Shown here: positions 7,187-13,431 of the stretch, piece by piece | Layout of the letters: each line of letters starts with the position of its first letter | How positions within the stretch are numbered: position 1 is the stretch's first letter | Translations under genes and position numbers: made by a program | Assembly (NCBI GenBank): GCA_002721775.1 | Contig: PBLM01000054.1 | Location: forward strand, 1 to 18,071 | Source: Rhodospirillaceae bacterium | GTDB lineage: Bacteria; Pseudomonadota; Alphaproteobacteria; Puniceispirillales; Puniceispirillaceae | Reading direction: 5' to 3' | Length of the DNA stretch: 18,071 nt | The notes under the pieces: model-generated | What the model was told of the DNA's origin: nothing | Seen by the model: only the letters and a program-made list of their open reading frames with translations | Databases searched by the model: none

Positions 7187-7214
7187 ATAGGTTTAGCCCT
7201 GCAGGGTAACCTAT
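7187..7214. repeat. Long imperfect palindrome centred on CCCTGCAGGG
   Basis: ATAGGTT (7187-7193) and AACCTAT (7208-7214) are perfect 7-bp arms. Between them lies the perfect 10-bp palindrome CCCTGCAGGG (7197-7206), offset by TAG on the left and T on the right. It could form a cruciform or RNA hairpin. No T-run follows in either direction, so a simple terminator is unlikely; it resembles in size a recombination or protein-binding site. Confidence 0.4.
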
Positions 7215-7321
7215 ACAGGTAATTGGTAGGTTCGTAGGGTTAATCTCAAATGTACTCTTAATGGAAGAGAGCGAGCTTTTTGGAAATACCACCCTTGCTT
7301 CTCTAAATATTCATCAAACAT
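7211..7321 (-). CDS. Possible 36-residue small protein
   Basis: ATG at 7321 on the minus strand has an AGGA ribosome-like site 5 nt upstream and opens a 36-codon frame (MFDEYLEKQGWYFQKARSLP..., basic second half with several Arg), ending at TAG 7211-7213 exactly where the palindrome begins. It lies 49 bp behind the SOUL gene on the same strand, and the frame is open upstream to 7381 without another start. I do not recognise it. It may be a genuine short peptide, a gene remnant or chance. Confidence 0.25.
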   Translation of the reverse strand: MFDEYLEKQGWYFQKARSLPLRVHLRLTLRTYQLPV

Positions 7322-7370
7322 CTGGTTCCTATATCGAAAACCCAGCTCTTTTATCCCTCCGATAATTCGG

Positions 7371-8000
7371 TTAGTCCCACTTTAAATTGTACATTGCCTC
7401 GTTGCGTCTCAGAAAAGGTGGAGTGAATGGAGAGTTGTAAGTCGCTTTAACAGGAGGTCCAACTGCGAGCAAGCCGTCTTTGTAGATGGCAGATGCTAAT
7501 TTTTGATGATGTCTGATAAAGTTGCTGTCAGAGTCAAAGCCTGAATATGAAATGACAGCAAAATACTCTTCTGGTAGATCAATTATCCGAACTCGTTTAT
7601 CAGTTGGCTTTGGTGCGTTCTGCTTCGAATACTCACTTGGTAAGAAAAATCTCATTACGATGTTGCCATTGTTTGCTGATCGAGTGACCGGCGCTGTTAT
7701 GTAAATTTTTTTAGATTGAGTGACTGGGACAGTCATTTGGAGTTCTAGGGTGTCTTTGTTTGCCCCTGATATGTAATTATACAGAACTCTAAAGCCGCCA
7801 TTTTCTTCACCATAAGTTACTTCTGCTACTGTTCTTTTCTCATATCGCCTGACCTCATAGACATCAGTCTTTTTGATGATTGTGAAGTTAGGTTCTTCAT
7901 AAGACATGGCTGGCAAAGATACAGTTATGAAAGAAAAAAGGGCGAGTAAAATAAAGCCGCTTTTAGTTTGAGTGCTTCGCTTGAATATATCGTTTAACAC
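7371..8000 (-). CDS. SOUL-family heme-binding protein, exported
   Basis: The C-terminal three quarters match the SOUL/HBP family throughout: YEEPNFTIIKKTDVYEVRRY, YISGANK, the paired phrases MTVPVTQS and ITAPVTRS, VMRFFLPSEY, and the near-invariant ending NSPFTPPFLRRNEAMYNL. SOUL proteins bind heme or tetrapyrroles; bacterial versions are poorly characterised. I favour the GTG at 8000: it has a GAGG site 5 nt upstream and yields a 209-residue precursor with a normal signal peptide (hydrophobic GFILLALFSFITVSLPA, cleavage near AMS). An ATG at 8039 adds 13 residues but has no ribosome site. The protein would act in the periplasm. No heme biosynthesis or uptake genes are adjacent. Confidence 0.9.
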   Translation of the reverse strand: MLNDIFKRSTQTKSGFILLALFSFITVSLPAMSYEEPNFTIIKKTDVYEVRRYEKRTVAEVTYGEENGGFRVLYNYISGANKDTLELQMTVPVTQSKKIYITAPVTRSANNGNIVMRFFLPSEYSKQNAPKPTDKRVRIIDLPEEYFAVISYSGFDSDSNFIRHHQKLASAIYKDGLLAVGPPVKATYNSPFTPPFLRRNEAMYNLKWD

Positions 8001-8075
8001 GCAATCCTCATCGTTATTAGTGTAAAGTAATTTAAACATTGAGAGTGCTATTTCAATTAACCTATGGACCAGGTT

Positions 8076-8387
8076 TTAGGTTGAAGCAAATACGAAGCCT
8101 ATCTGAATGTTTTTGAGAAATGATTTCCGTGCCTCTCTCAGCGCCTCTTTTGTTGGCCATGTGAATGTGCTTACTTTCAGATATTTGCGTTTAATCTGAT
8201 GATGCTGTTTAGAGGCTTTGTCATTGAACGGGTCAATCCAAAGAATCTTTCTTGGTTCAAAATTTGGATTAGCGTCTGCGATGTCCACATAGCTTCCATC
8301 AAAGATAACTATTTCTTTGGCTTCCCATTCTAGATGAGCGAGTATCTTATTTTCAGATTCAAAAAATCTAGGCTGAATTTTTATCAT
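8076..8387 (-). CDS. Hypothetical protein, 103 residues
   Basis: The ATG at 8387 follows a purine-rich AGAGAAAA stretch that can serve as ribosome site. The product is soluble and charged, with an acidic, strand-like N-terminal half (HLEWEAKEIVIFDGSYVDIAD), a central KILWIDPFND phrase and a basic C-terminal half (HHQIKRKYLKV, TKEALREARKSFLKN). It has no signal peptide, membrane segment or catalytic motif that I know. It lies 75 bp upstream of the SOUL gene on the same strand, so the two may share a transcript. I cannot name the family. Confidence 0.5.
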   Translation of the reverse strand: MIKIQPRFFESENKILAHLEWEAKEIVIFDGSYVDIADANPNFEPRKILWIDPFNDKASKQHHQIKRKYLKVSTFTWPTKEALREARKSFLKNIQIGFVFAST

Positions 8388-8718
8388 TTTTTCTCTATAA
8401 GTTTTAATAAAGGCTTAAAAGAATTGAACTATAACGCAGGTTTTATCATGCTTGTTTGGGTTTGAGTGAGTCAGCCAAAAATGATTAACTAATAAGTATT
8501 AATAAAGGTACACCCTGATACTTCTATATCATACTGCGGTGTATGAAGTTAGTGTTGTCTACATATAGTATATAAGAGTCATTTATTATCGCCTTATATG
8601 AAAACCTCCTATATTTACATTTCTGACCAACAAATAAAATAAAAGATAATTTTTTACTGTTATCATTGTGATATAAGTGTGTTCAGTATAAGGCTTTAGT
8701 CCTGTTGATGGAGGGTGT
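8388..8718. other. AT-rich gap, no gene seen
   Basis: This 331-bp intergenic region separates two divergent genes and probably contains both their promoters. A perfect 6-bp hairpin TCATAC-TGCGGT-GTATGA lies at 8529-8546. The rest is strongly AT-rich, with several TATA-like runs (for example TATAGTATATAA near 8565-8576) that prevent a confident promoter choice. Confidence 0.4.
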
Positions 8719-8910
8719 GTGAAATATTATTTGCGAAATGCGCTCCTCACGATAATTTGGTTGCTTTGCAGTTTTCAGGTTGCCCAACTCTGGCTTGATC
8801 CTAATATAATCGCACGAAGTAGCCTTATGGAATTGGCTATGATCAGTATTGTAATGGTCGCAATTGCTGCCGCATTTCATTGGGGTACAAAGCGAGTCGT
8901 TAAGTTCTGA
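8719..8910 (+). CDS. Small two-helix membrane protein, hypothetical
   Basis: A 63-residue frame starts with GTG at 8719, directly behind a strong GGAGGG ribosome site (8710-8715), although the spacing of 3 nt is short. It has two hydrophobic segments, residues about 7-26 (NALLTIIWLLCSFQVAQLWL) and 36-56 (LMELAMISIVMVAIAAAFHW), with a basic C-terminus (KRVVKF), so both ends probably face the cytoplasm. Small double-spanning proteins of this kind are common and usually uncharacterised. No neighbour suggests a role. Confidence 0.45.
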   Translation: MKYYLRNALLTIIWLLCSFQVAQLWLDPNIIARSSLMELAMISIVMVAIAAAFHWGTKRVVKF

Positions 8911-9024
8911 CCTACTTTGCAACAGATACATAGTTTAAAACTAATACACAACTTGCGCAGTTTTGTTTGCCCAGCCTAAAATAAAAGTAAGAGGAAGACT
9001 ATTTTGGCACGGATGTAATAGATT

Positions 9025-10215
9025 ATGCTGATTTTTGATAAAACCTTCACACAGCAGGAATCAATTCCTGAATATGGTATCGCGAGAGCAGTGGAAATTA
9101 TGCGATCTGGCCGGTTACACCGCTATAATGTATTAGCAGACGAAACATCGGAAGTCAGTCTTCTTGAAAGTGAATATGCGGCCTATCAAGAAGCGAAGTA
9201 TTGTGTGGCAACGGCATCAGGCGGGCAGGCCATTCAGCTAGGTTTGCGGGTATGCGGTGTGCGTCCTGGCGATAAAGTTCTGACAAATGCTTATACGCTG
9301 GCACCTGTGCCAGGAGCTATTCATAATCTCGGGGCAGAGCCGGTTTTGGTCGAAATTACAAATGATTATCATATTGATCTGAAGCACTTGGACGAAATGG
9401 CCCGCCGTTCTGAGGCAAAAGTTCTTTTGCTGTCTCATATGCGTGGGCATATTGCCGATATGAATTCACTGGCAAAGATCATAGAGAAATATAAGTTGAA
9501 ACTAATTGAAGATTGCGCACATACCATGGGAGCAAAATGGGGGGGAATCCGCTCAGGAAATTTCGGTCATGTTGCCGCGTTCTCAACACAGACTTATAAA
9601 CATATGAATTCAGGTGAGGGTGGCTTTTTAACAACAGATGATGATGATATGGCTGCCCGCGCTATTATTCATTCTGGTTCTTATATGCTCTATGAACGTC
9701 ATGGCACCTTGCCGCCACAAGAGGCCTTTGAACATATTAAGCTGGATACAGCAAATTATTCCTGCCGGATGGATAATATTCGAGCTGCACTCGTTCGTGC
9801 ACAGCTTCCGCATTTAGATGACAATATTGCCAGGTGGAACCAGCTATATGATAGGTTGTATGTGCACCTGTCTGCAGCAGCAGGTATTGATATCCCAGCA
9901 CGCCGTCAGGCTGAATTCTATGTAGGCTCCTCTATACAGTTTCGCACAACAGAATTATCCAAAGCTGAGATCCCATCTTTTGTAAAGAGATGTGCCAAAC
10001 GTGGAGTTGAGCTGAAATGGTTTGGGGCTGATGCTCCCACTGCCTTTACGAGCCGCTATGACAGCTGGGCCTATCTGGGCGACATTCCGCATCTGCCGGC
10101 AACTCATGCCGCTTTGGATAAAACAATCGATATGAGGATCCCGCTGACCTTTGACAGTGAAGATTGCGATATAATTGCCAGTATAATTACTGAAGAAGTT
10201 AAATCTGTTGCCTGA
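9025..10215 (+). CDS. DegT/DnrJ/EryC1/StrS-family aminotransferase
   Basis: A 396-residue PLP enzyme of the sugar aminotransferase family. Seen are the substrate/PLP loop ATASGGQAIQLGL (residues 62-74), the aspartate that contacts the pyridine nitrogen in IEDCAHTMGA (D163, with H166 at the ring-stacking position), and the Schiff-base lysine K192 in FSTQTYKHMNSGEGG. Family members transaminate keto-sugars bound to nucleotides; some act on other cyclic ketones. An in-frame TAG at 9019-9021 means ATG 9025 is the earliest reasonable start; its ribosome site (GGATG) is weak. There are no nucleotide-sugar dehydratase, epimerase or glycosyltransferase genes on either side, so the substrate cannot be inferred. 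Base composition is closer to the housekeeping genes than to the AT-rich stretch before it. Confidence 0.88.
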   Translation: MLIFDKTFTQQESIPEYGIARAVEIMRSGRLHRYNVLADETSEVSLLESEYAAYQEAKYCVATASGGQAIQLGLRVCGVRPGDKVLTNAYTLAPVPGAIHNLGAEPVLVEITNDYHIDLKHLDEMARRSEAKVLLLSHMRGHIADMNSLAKIIEKYKLKLIEDCAHTMGAKWGGIRSGNFGHVAAFSTQTYKHMNSGEGGFLTTDDDDMAARAIIHSGSYMLYERHGTLPPQEAFEHIKLDTANYSCRMDNIRAALVRAQLPHLDDNIARWNQLYDRLYVHLSAAAGIDIPARRQAEFYVGSSIQFRTTELSKAEIPSFVKRCAKRGVELKWFGADAPTAFTSRYDSWAYLGDIPHLPATHAALDKTIDMRIPLTFDSEDCDIIASIITEEVKSVA

Positions 10216-10339
10216 CGGCTATATATTGCTGTCAATAATCATTTATTCTGAATGGTAATTAATTTTAACAAGGCTGGTATGTTTGCTTTTGATTTTCTTT
10301 AATATACTGGCATCTAATTTTTAGTTTAGAGGATGACAT

Positions 10340-10678
10340 ATGACTTATTTCGCGGCAGGGCTTTTCTGTGTGGTTTGGGGTGCAATAATCGCGTCAACGG
10401 GACAGCCACTAATTTTTATTGATGCGGTAAGTCTTTTAGCGGTAAGCGCAGGTGCAGCGTGTTTTGCGCTGGTAGCGGAAGAGGGACATCGCTTGATCCG
10501 ATTTGGGCGAGGCGCGCTGCTGACAGGATGGGTGGCCTTTTTCGTTGGTCTTGTGCTGATAGCAAACGGCTTTTCCCCTGCTGAACTCAGCTTCTTAGGG
10601 AAACAGATGGCCGTATTGTTTTTAGGGCCTTTGTATGGATTTTGTCTATTCGCCATTACAAAGCTGCTATCTCCCTAA
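10340..10678 (+). CDS. Four-helix membrane protein, hypothetical
   Basis: A 112-residue product begins at ATG 10340, preceded by a GAGGA ribosome site. It has four hydrophobic segments: about residues 3-19, 24-45 (LIFIDAVSLLAVSAGAACFALV), 58-76 and 88-110. The phrase FIDAVSLLAVSAGAA faintly recalls the first helices of MotA-type proteins, but nothing else supports that and I do not assign a family. The next reading frame starts 28 bp downstream with its own ribosome site, so the two form a likely pair, both predicted inner-membrane proteins, on the left flank of the copper locus. Confidence 0.6.
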   Translation: MTYFAAGLFCVVWGAIIASTGQPLIFIDAVSLLAVSAGAACFALVAEEGHRLIRFGRGALLTGWVAFFVGLVLIANGFSPAELSFLGKQMAVLFLGPLYGFCLFAITKLLSP

Positions 10679-10706
10679 AGCATTTACAGCTTGAAAGGAT
10701 AAACAA

Positions 10707-11135
10707 ATGTCAATTGTAATCGGTTTCAAATTTCTGCATTACCTAGCTTGAATTTTGGCCGGCGGCCTCGTTGTTGCGAATGGATTGCTGGCAAAGGCGC
10801 ATCAGATGGCTGGCCAGCTCCCGGCACTACCTGTTCAGCAGACGATGATAAAACTGGCGCGTTTGGGTTTAATTGCAGTTATCCTCCTATGGGTTTTTAG
10901 CATTAGACTTGGTTACTTGATTTATGTTGGGCTAGCAATAGGTTGGGCCTTCCATCTGCAGCTGCTTGGTGCAACAACTCTATTGGGTTCAATATCATTT
11001 TTGAATGTTCATTTTACCTTAACCAGAAAAGTCGGTGCACCACCTAACCCATCCGTAATGAAAATTATCCCCGTTATATCACGTGGCACCCTGGTCCTGG
11101 TTTTACTTGGTAGCGCCATTATAATGACAGGCTAG
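10707..11135 (+). pseudogene. Membrane-protein gene interrupted by an in-frame TGA
   Basis: ATG 10707 with an AAGGAT ribosome site opens a frame that reads MSIVIGFKFLHYLA, meets TGA at 10749-10751 (codon 15), and continues without further stops for 127 codons to TAG at 11135. The sequence on both sides of the TGA joins into one plausible first membrane helix, so a single TGG-to-TGA change (Trp to stop) is the simplest explanation. About four membrane segments are predicted for the full 142-residue product. A restart at TTG 10755 is possible but would delete the first half of helix 1 and has no ribosome site. The stop lies 1 bp from the end of the convergent cueR gene. The family is not recognised; a copper-related role is only suggested by position. 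Confidence 0.65.
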
Positions 11136-11136
11136 G

Positions 11137-11529
11137 TTAAGTATTTGCACTAAAAGCATCCAGTATTGGGCAATCTGGACGGCTGTCGCCATGACAGGTT
11201 GAAGCCAAATATGCAAGCTTATCACGCAATCTTGTTAATTCGGCCAGCCTGTCTTCAATATCTGAAATTTTTTGTATAGTTAGTGCCTTTACCGATTCAG
11301 ATGACCTGTTTTCATCTTCATACAAGGATAATAGTTCGCGGCATTCCTTTATGCTGAAATTAAATCGTCTAGCACTACCAACAAATTGCAGCTTTGCTAC
11401 ATCACGCTCAGAATAATCTCGATAGCCGGTTTGCGGGTTCTGATAAGGGCTTACTATGCCGATTGTGTCGTAATAGCGGACTGTTTTGACTGTTAGGCCA
11501 GCTTTTGTGGCGGCTGCGCTAATATTCAT
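11137..11529 (-). CDS. cueR: Copper-responsive MerR-family regulator CueR
   Basis: This 130-residue regulator aligns with E. coli CueR from start to end. It has the helix-turn-helix MNISAAATKAGLTVKTVRYYD, wing residues GYRDYSERD, a long dimerisation helix (about 80-110) and the metal loop C112-HGDSRPD-C120. Both cysteines and S77, the residue typical of monovalent-metal sensors, fall at the E. coli positions (from memory). It should bind Cu(I), possibly Ag(I) or Au(I), and activate a promoter with an over-long spacer. The ATG at 11529 has a GGAG ribosome site. It is divergent from the DUF4396-copC-copD operon, with the matching operator in the 61-bp gap between them, and converges on the TGA-interrupted membrane gene. 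Confidence 0.93.
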   Translation of the reverse strand: MNISAAATKAGLTVKTVRYYDTIGIVSPYQNPQTGYRDYSERDVAKLQFVGSARRFNFSIKECRELLSLYEDENRSSESVKALTIQKISDIEDRLAELTRLRDKLAYLASTCHGDSRPDCPILDAFSANT

Positions 11530-11537
11530 ATTTCTCC

Positions 11538-11568
11538 TTTACCTTCCCCTTACTAGAGAGTTTATCAA
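11538..11568 (+). promoter_or_regulatory. CueR-dependent promoter with 19-bp spacer
   Basis: The -35 element TTTACC (11538-11543) and -10 element TATCAA (11563-11568) are 19 bp apart, the spacing typical of MerR-activated promoters. The dyad 11541-11561 starts ACCTTCCCCTT and ends AGAGAGT. It agrees at 17 of 21 positions with the E. coli copA CueR box as I remember it; the left arm is perfect and the right arm is decayed. It points into DUF4396-copC-copD, with a short leader before the AAGGAG ribosome site (11578-11583). Confidence 0.8.
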
Positions 11569-11590
11569 TTTTATCTCAAGGAGTTTATCG

Positions 11591-12037
11591 ATGGCAACAT
11601 TGGCAAAAAATTTTGATATTAACTGGAAATGCTTTCATACTTGGCAACGAGCATCTTATAACACATTTTGGTGTTTGTTTGGGTGTTCAATAGGTGATTT
11701 CGGGACGATTGCTTTTTTTCAGTTTACTCAAATGCAATTTCCAGTTTTTGGTATCATGACGCTTGCTATTTTAAATGGCGTTTTGACTTCTATTCTCCTT
11801 GAAACATTGATTTTGGTCCGTCAGATGGCGCTCAATTTAGCCTTCAAGACAGCAATTGGGATGTCATTGATTTCGATGATTGCAATGGAAGCAGCTATGA
11901 ATATAACTGATGTGGTTTTAACAGGGGGGGCAATTTTAACGTGGTGGGTGATTCCAATCATGCTGTTTGCTGGTTTTGTCACTCCGCTCCCTTACAACTA
12001 TTGGCGGCTAAAAGCACTTGGAAAGGCGTGTCATTGA
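11591..12037 (+). CDS. DUF4396-family membrane protein
   Basis: The ATG at 11591 is chosen because AAGGAG lies 7 nt upstream and the start falls just behind the CueR promoter; longer in-frame starts would overlap the operator. The 148-residue product shows the DUF4396 hallmarks: TWQRASYNTFWCLFGCSIGDFG (residues 17-38), LTSILLET (65-72), MSLISMIAMEAAMNITD (91-107), and the C-terminal PLPYNYWRLKALGKACH. There are about four membrane helices. C28, C32, C147 and H148 and the Met-rich helix could bind a soft metal, which is inference. The family has no established function known to me, but CueR control and the CopC/CopD neighbours point to copper transport or tolerance. Its stop overlaps the copC start region, giving tight coupling. 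Confidence 0.85.
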   Translation: MATLAKNFDINWKCFHTWQRASYNTFWCLFGCSIGDFGTIAFFQFTQMQFPVFGIMTLAILNGVLTSILLETLILVRQMALNLAFKTAIGMSLISMIAMEAAMNITDVVLTGGAILTWWVIPIMLFAGFVTPLPYNYWRLKALGKACH

Positions 12038-12038
12038 G

Positions 12039-12563
12039 ATGCAAAAATTTTTGTCTTTATTCTTAAATCCAGAATTGCCTTTGTCATTTGCTAACGGCGC
12101 GTTCAGTGGAGCAAAAGAAATTGTAAAGAAACATTTAATTAATTTCAAAACCTTTAGGATTCCGAGGATAATTGCAGCAGCTAAAGTAAGTATTTTGCTG
12201 TTAATGCCTGTAACAGCAAATTCTCACTCTCCTCTCATTTCATCTAATCCGCAAGATGGCGAAATATTCCATGAGGCACCAACCGAAATTGTCATGGTTT
12301 TTAAATCAGCTGCAAAACTCATTAAAGTCAATTTAACAAAATTATCCGTTGAACAAAGCAAAAGCCTTTTAGGGGGGCTTTTTGGAACTGATAGCGGCGA
12401 ACAAGTCTTTTTAGACACGACCTTTCTTATGAAAATTAAAGTACGTCATGTGATACCCCTGCCTCAATTGAGGAAAGGTGATTATTCACTTGTTTGGCGC
12501 GCAATGGGAGAGGATGGCCATGTGATTAAAGGCGAACTTAACTTTAAGATACTGGATGGTTGA
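12039..12563 (+). CDS. copC: CopC-domain copper-binding periplasmic protein
   Basis: The ATG at 12039 is 1 base past the upstream TGA (12035-12037), suggesting translational coupling. The mature domain (about residues 63-172) has the CopC pattern HSPLISSNPQDGEIFHEAPTEI... and ends DGHVIKGELNFKI. H63, which would become the N-terminal residue after cleavage behind ANS (60-62), and D159/H161 correspond to the Cu(II) ligands His1, Asp and His of characterised CopC proteins. CopC carries copper in the periplasm and works with CopD. The precursor is odd: about 42 residues, including a first hydrophobic/Phe-rich patch and a basic stretch, come before the actual hydrophobic signal core (IIAAAKVSILLLMPVTA), and there is no internal ATG, GTG or TTG near that core to shorten it. 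Confidence 0.85.
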   Translation: MQKFLSLFLNPELPLSFANGAFSGAKEIVKKHLINFKTFRIPRIIAAAKVSILLLMPVTANSHSPLISSNPQDGEIFHEAPTEIVMVFKSAAKLIKVNLTKLSVEQSKSLLGGLFGTDSGEQVFLDTTFLMKIKVRHVIPLPQLRKGDYSLVWRAMGEDGHVIKGELNFKILDG

Positions 12564-13431
12564 TATGGATGTATGGACTGTAATCAACCCTGTCCTAACA
12601 TCAATGTTTTATGCAGCAACCTTTGGGAGTGTAGGTAGCTTCTTATTTTGTCTTCACTTTAGGGAGTTGCTAACAGAGCAGCAGCGATTTTATTGTCACT
12701 ATCTTTCACGGAAAAGCACATTTGTTGGGGCAATTGTATCTTTACTATTAATCTTATCAGTCGCTGGCAATTTTGGGGGACACATCTTAAGCGCTACAGA
12801 TTTGTTAATGTTGCAACTTGCTGTAGAATCAAAGTCTGGTATTGGGCATTTAACAGCGTTTTTAGGATTCGCTATTATGATAATAGCGCATAAATTGAGG
12901 ACTAAAGCTCGCGAAATTGTATTAATTTTTGCGTCTTTAATTTTATTTTTTTCATTTACCATAGCTGGGCACTCTCTGTTGGGAGGAGTGTTTACAAAAT
13001 TACTCTTGATTATACATTTATTTTGCGTCGCTTTCTGGCTTGGCTCATTACTCCCATTTCGTTGGATATGTCTACAAGCTGACACAACCAATTTAAGTGA
13101 ATTGGCACGTCGCTTTGGCGTGATCGCAACGATCTATGTGGGTGTATTAATAAGTGCAGGATTGACCTACGCTTATGCGCTGCTTGAGGACTTCTCTCTG
13201 ATTTTCACGTCAAACTACGGTAATACGCTACTCGTAAAAATTGGGTTGGTTGGTTTATTAATGTCACTAGCTGCATTTAACAAATTCAGGCTAGTACCAT
13301 CACTAGAAGACAACTTTACGCAGGGAGTGAAAAAATTTAAGTCGTCTGTTCAAATTGAGATTTTCCTGGCCATTTTAATTCTTTTCACATCAAGTCTACT
13401 CACTACATCAATAACGCTTCCAACGACATGA
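12556..13431 (+). CDS. copD: CopD-domain copper-related inner-membrane protein
   Basis: The gene overlaps the end of copC by 8 bp; ATG 12556 is used here, with ATG 12565 (three codons later) as an alternative. The 291-residue product has about eight membrane helices. The CopD signature is seen in the C-terminal half: IHLFCVAFWLGSLLPF (about 153-168), and GNTLLVKIGLVGLLMSLAAFNKFRLVPSLE, matching the conserved K-x-L...A-x-N-K/R...P-x-L segment. CopD is thought to move copper from periplasmic CopC across the inner membrane. The gene order CopC then CopD in one transcript behind a CueR box supports joint function. It ends at TGA 13429-13431, with no clear terminator in the 139 bp after it. Confidence 0.88.
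   Translation: MVDMDVWTVINPVLTSMFYAATFGSVGSFLFCLHFRELLTEQQRFYCHYLSRKSTFVGAIVSLLLILSVAGNFGGHILSATDLLMLQLAVESKSGIGHLTAFLGFAIMIIAHKLRTKAREIVLIFASLILFFSFTIAGHSLLGGVFTKLLLIIHLFCVAFWLGSLLPFRWICLQADTTNLSELARRFGVIATIYVGVLISAGLTYAYALLEDFSLIFTSNYGNTLLVKIGLVGLLMSLAAFNKFRLVPSLEDNFTQGVKKFKSSVQIEIFLAILILFTSSLLTTSITLPTT

Larger units (their letters stand above)
6873..7370. other. Non-coding gap rich in inverted repeats, candidate structured RNA
   Basis: No convincing gene spans these 498 bp, but inverted repeats are dense. 6913-6922 (AACACGATGG) pairs with 6971-6980 (9 of 10). GCCAAG 7004-7009 pairs with CTTGGC 7020-7025. GGCAACC 7023-7029 pairs with GGTTGCC 7058-7064. 7058-7070 pairs with 7144-7156 (12 of 13). 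GCAGGG 7145-7150 pairs with CCCTGC 7197-7202. An imperfect palindrome lies at 7187-7214. Several pairings exclude each other. The T-poor, G-rich stretch 7138-7215 differs from the AT-rich surroundings. A regulatory RNA or a degraded mobile element remnant is possible; a minus-strand small frame (7211-7321) overlaps the right part. Confidence 0.4.

Noticed and set aside
6873..7370. CRISPR array, retron or tmRNA in the structured gap
   Set aside because: There are no regularly spaced direct repeats, no reverse transcriptase or cas gene nearby, and no tRNA-like acceptor ends typical of tmRNA.
10345..10656. 103-codon minus-strand frame opposite the four-helix membrane gene
   Set aside because: The plus-strand frame has a ribosome site and clear membrane-helix pattern; the minus frame is a low-complexity Lys/Pro/Ala-rich shadow without a start signal.
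10749..10751. TGA as a selenocysteine or general Trp codon
   Set aside because: Several intact genes here terminate with TGA and use TGG for Trp, and the product is not a known selenoprotein type; a nonsense change is simpler.
11486..11590. Longer start for the DUF4396 gene reaching into cueR
   Set aside because: It would place the coding region over the CueR operator and promoter; AAGGAG plus ATG at 11591 is far better.
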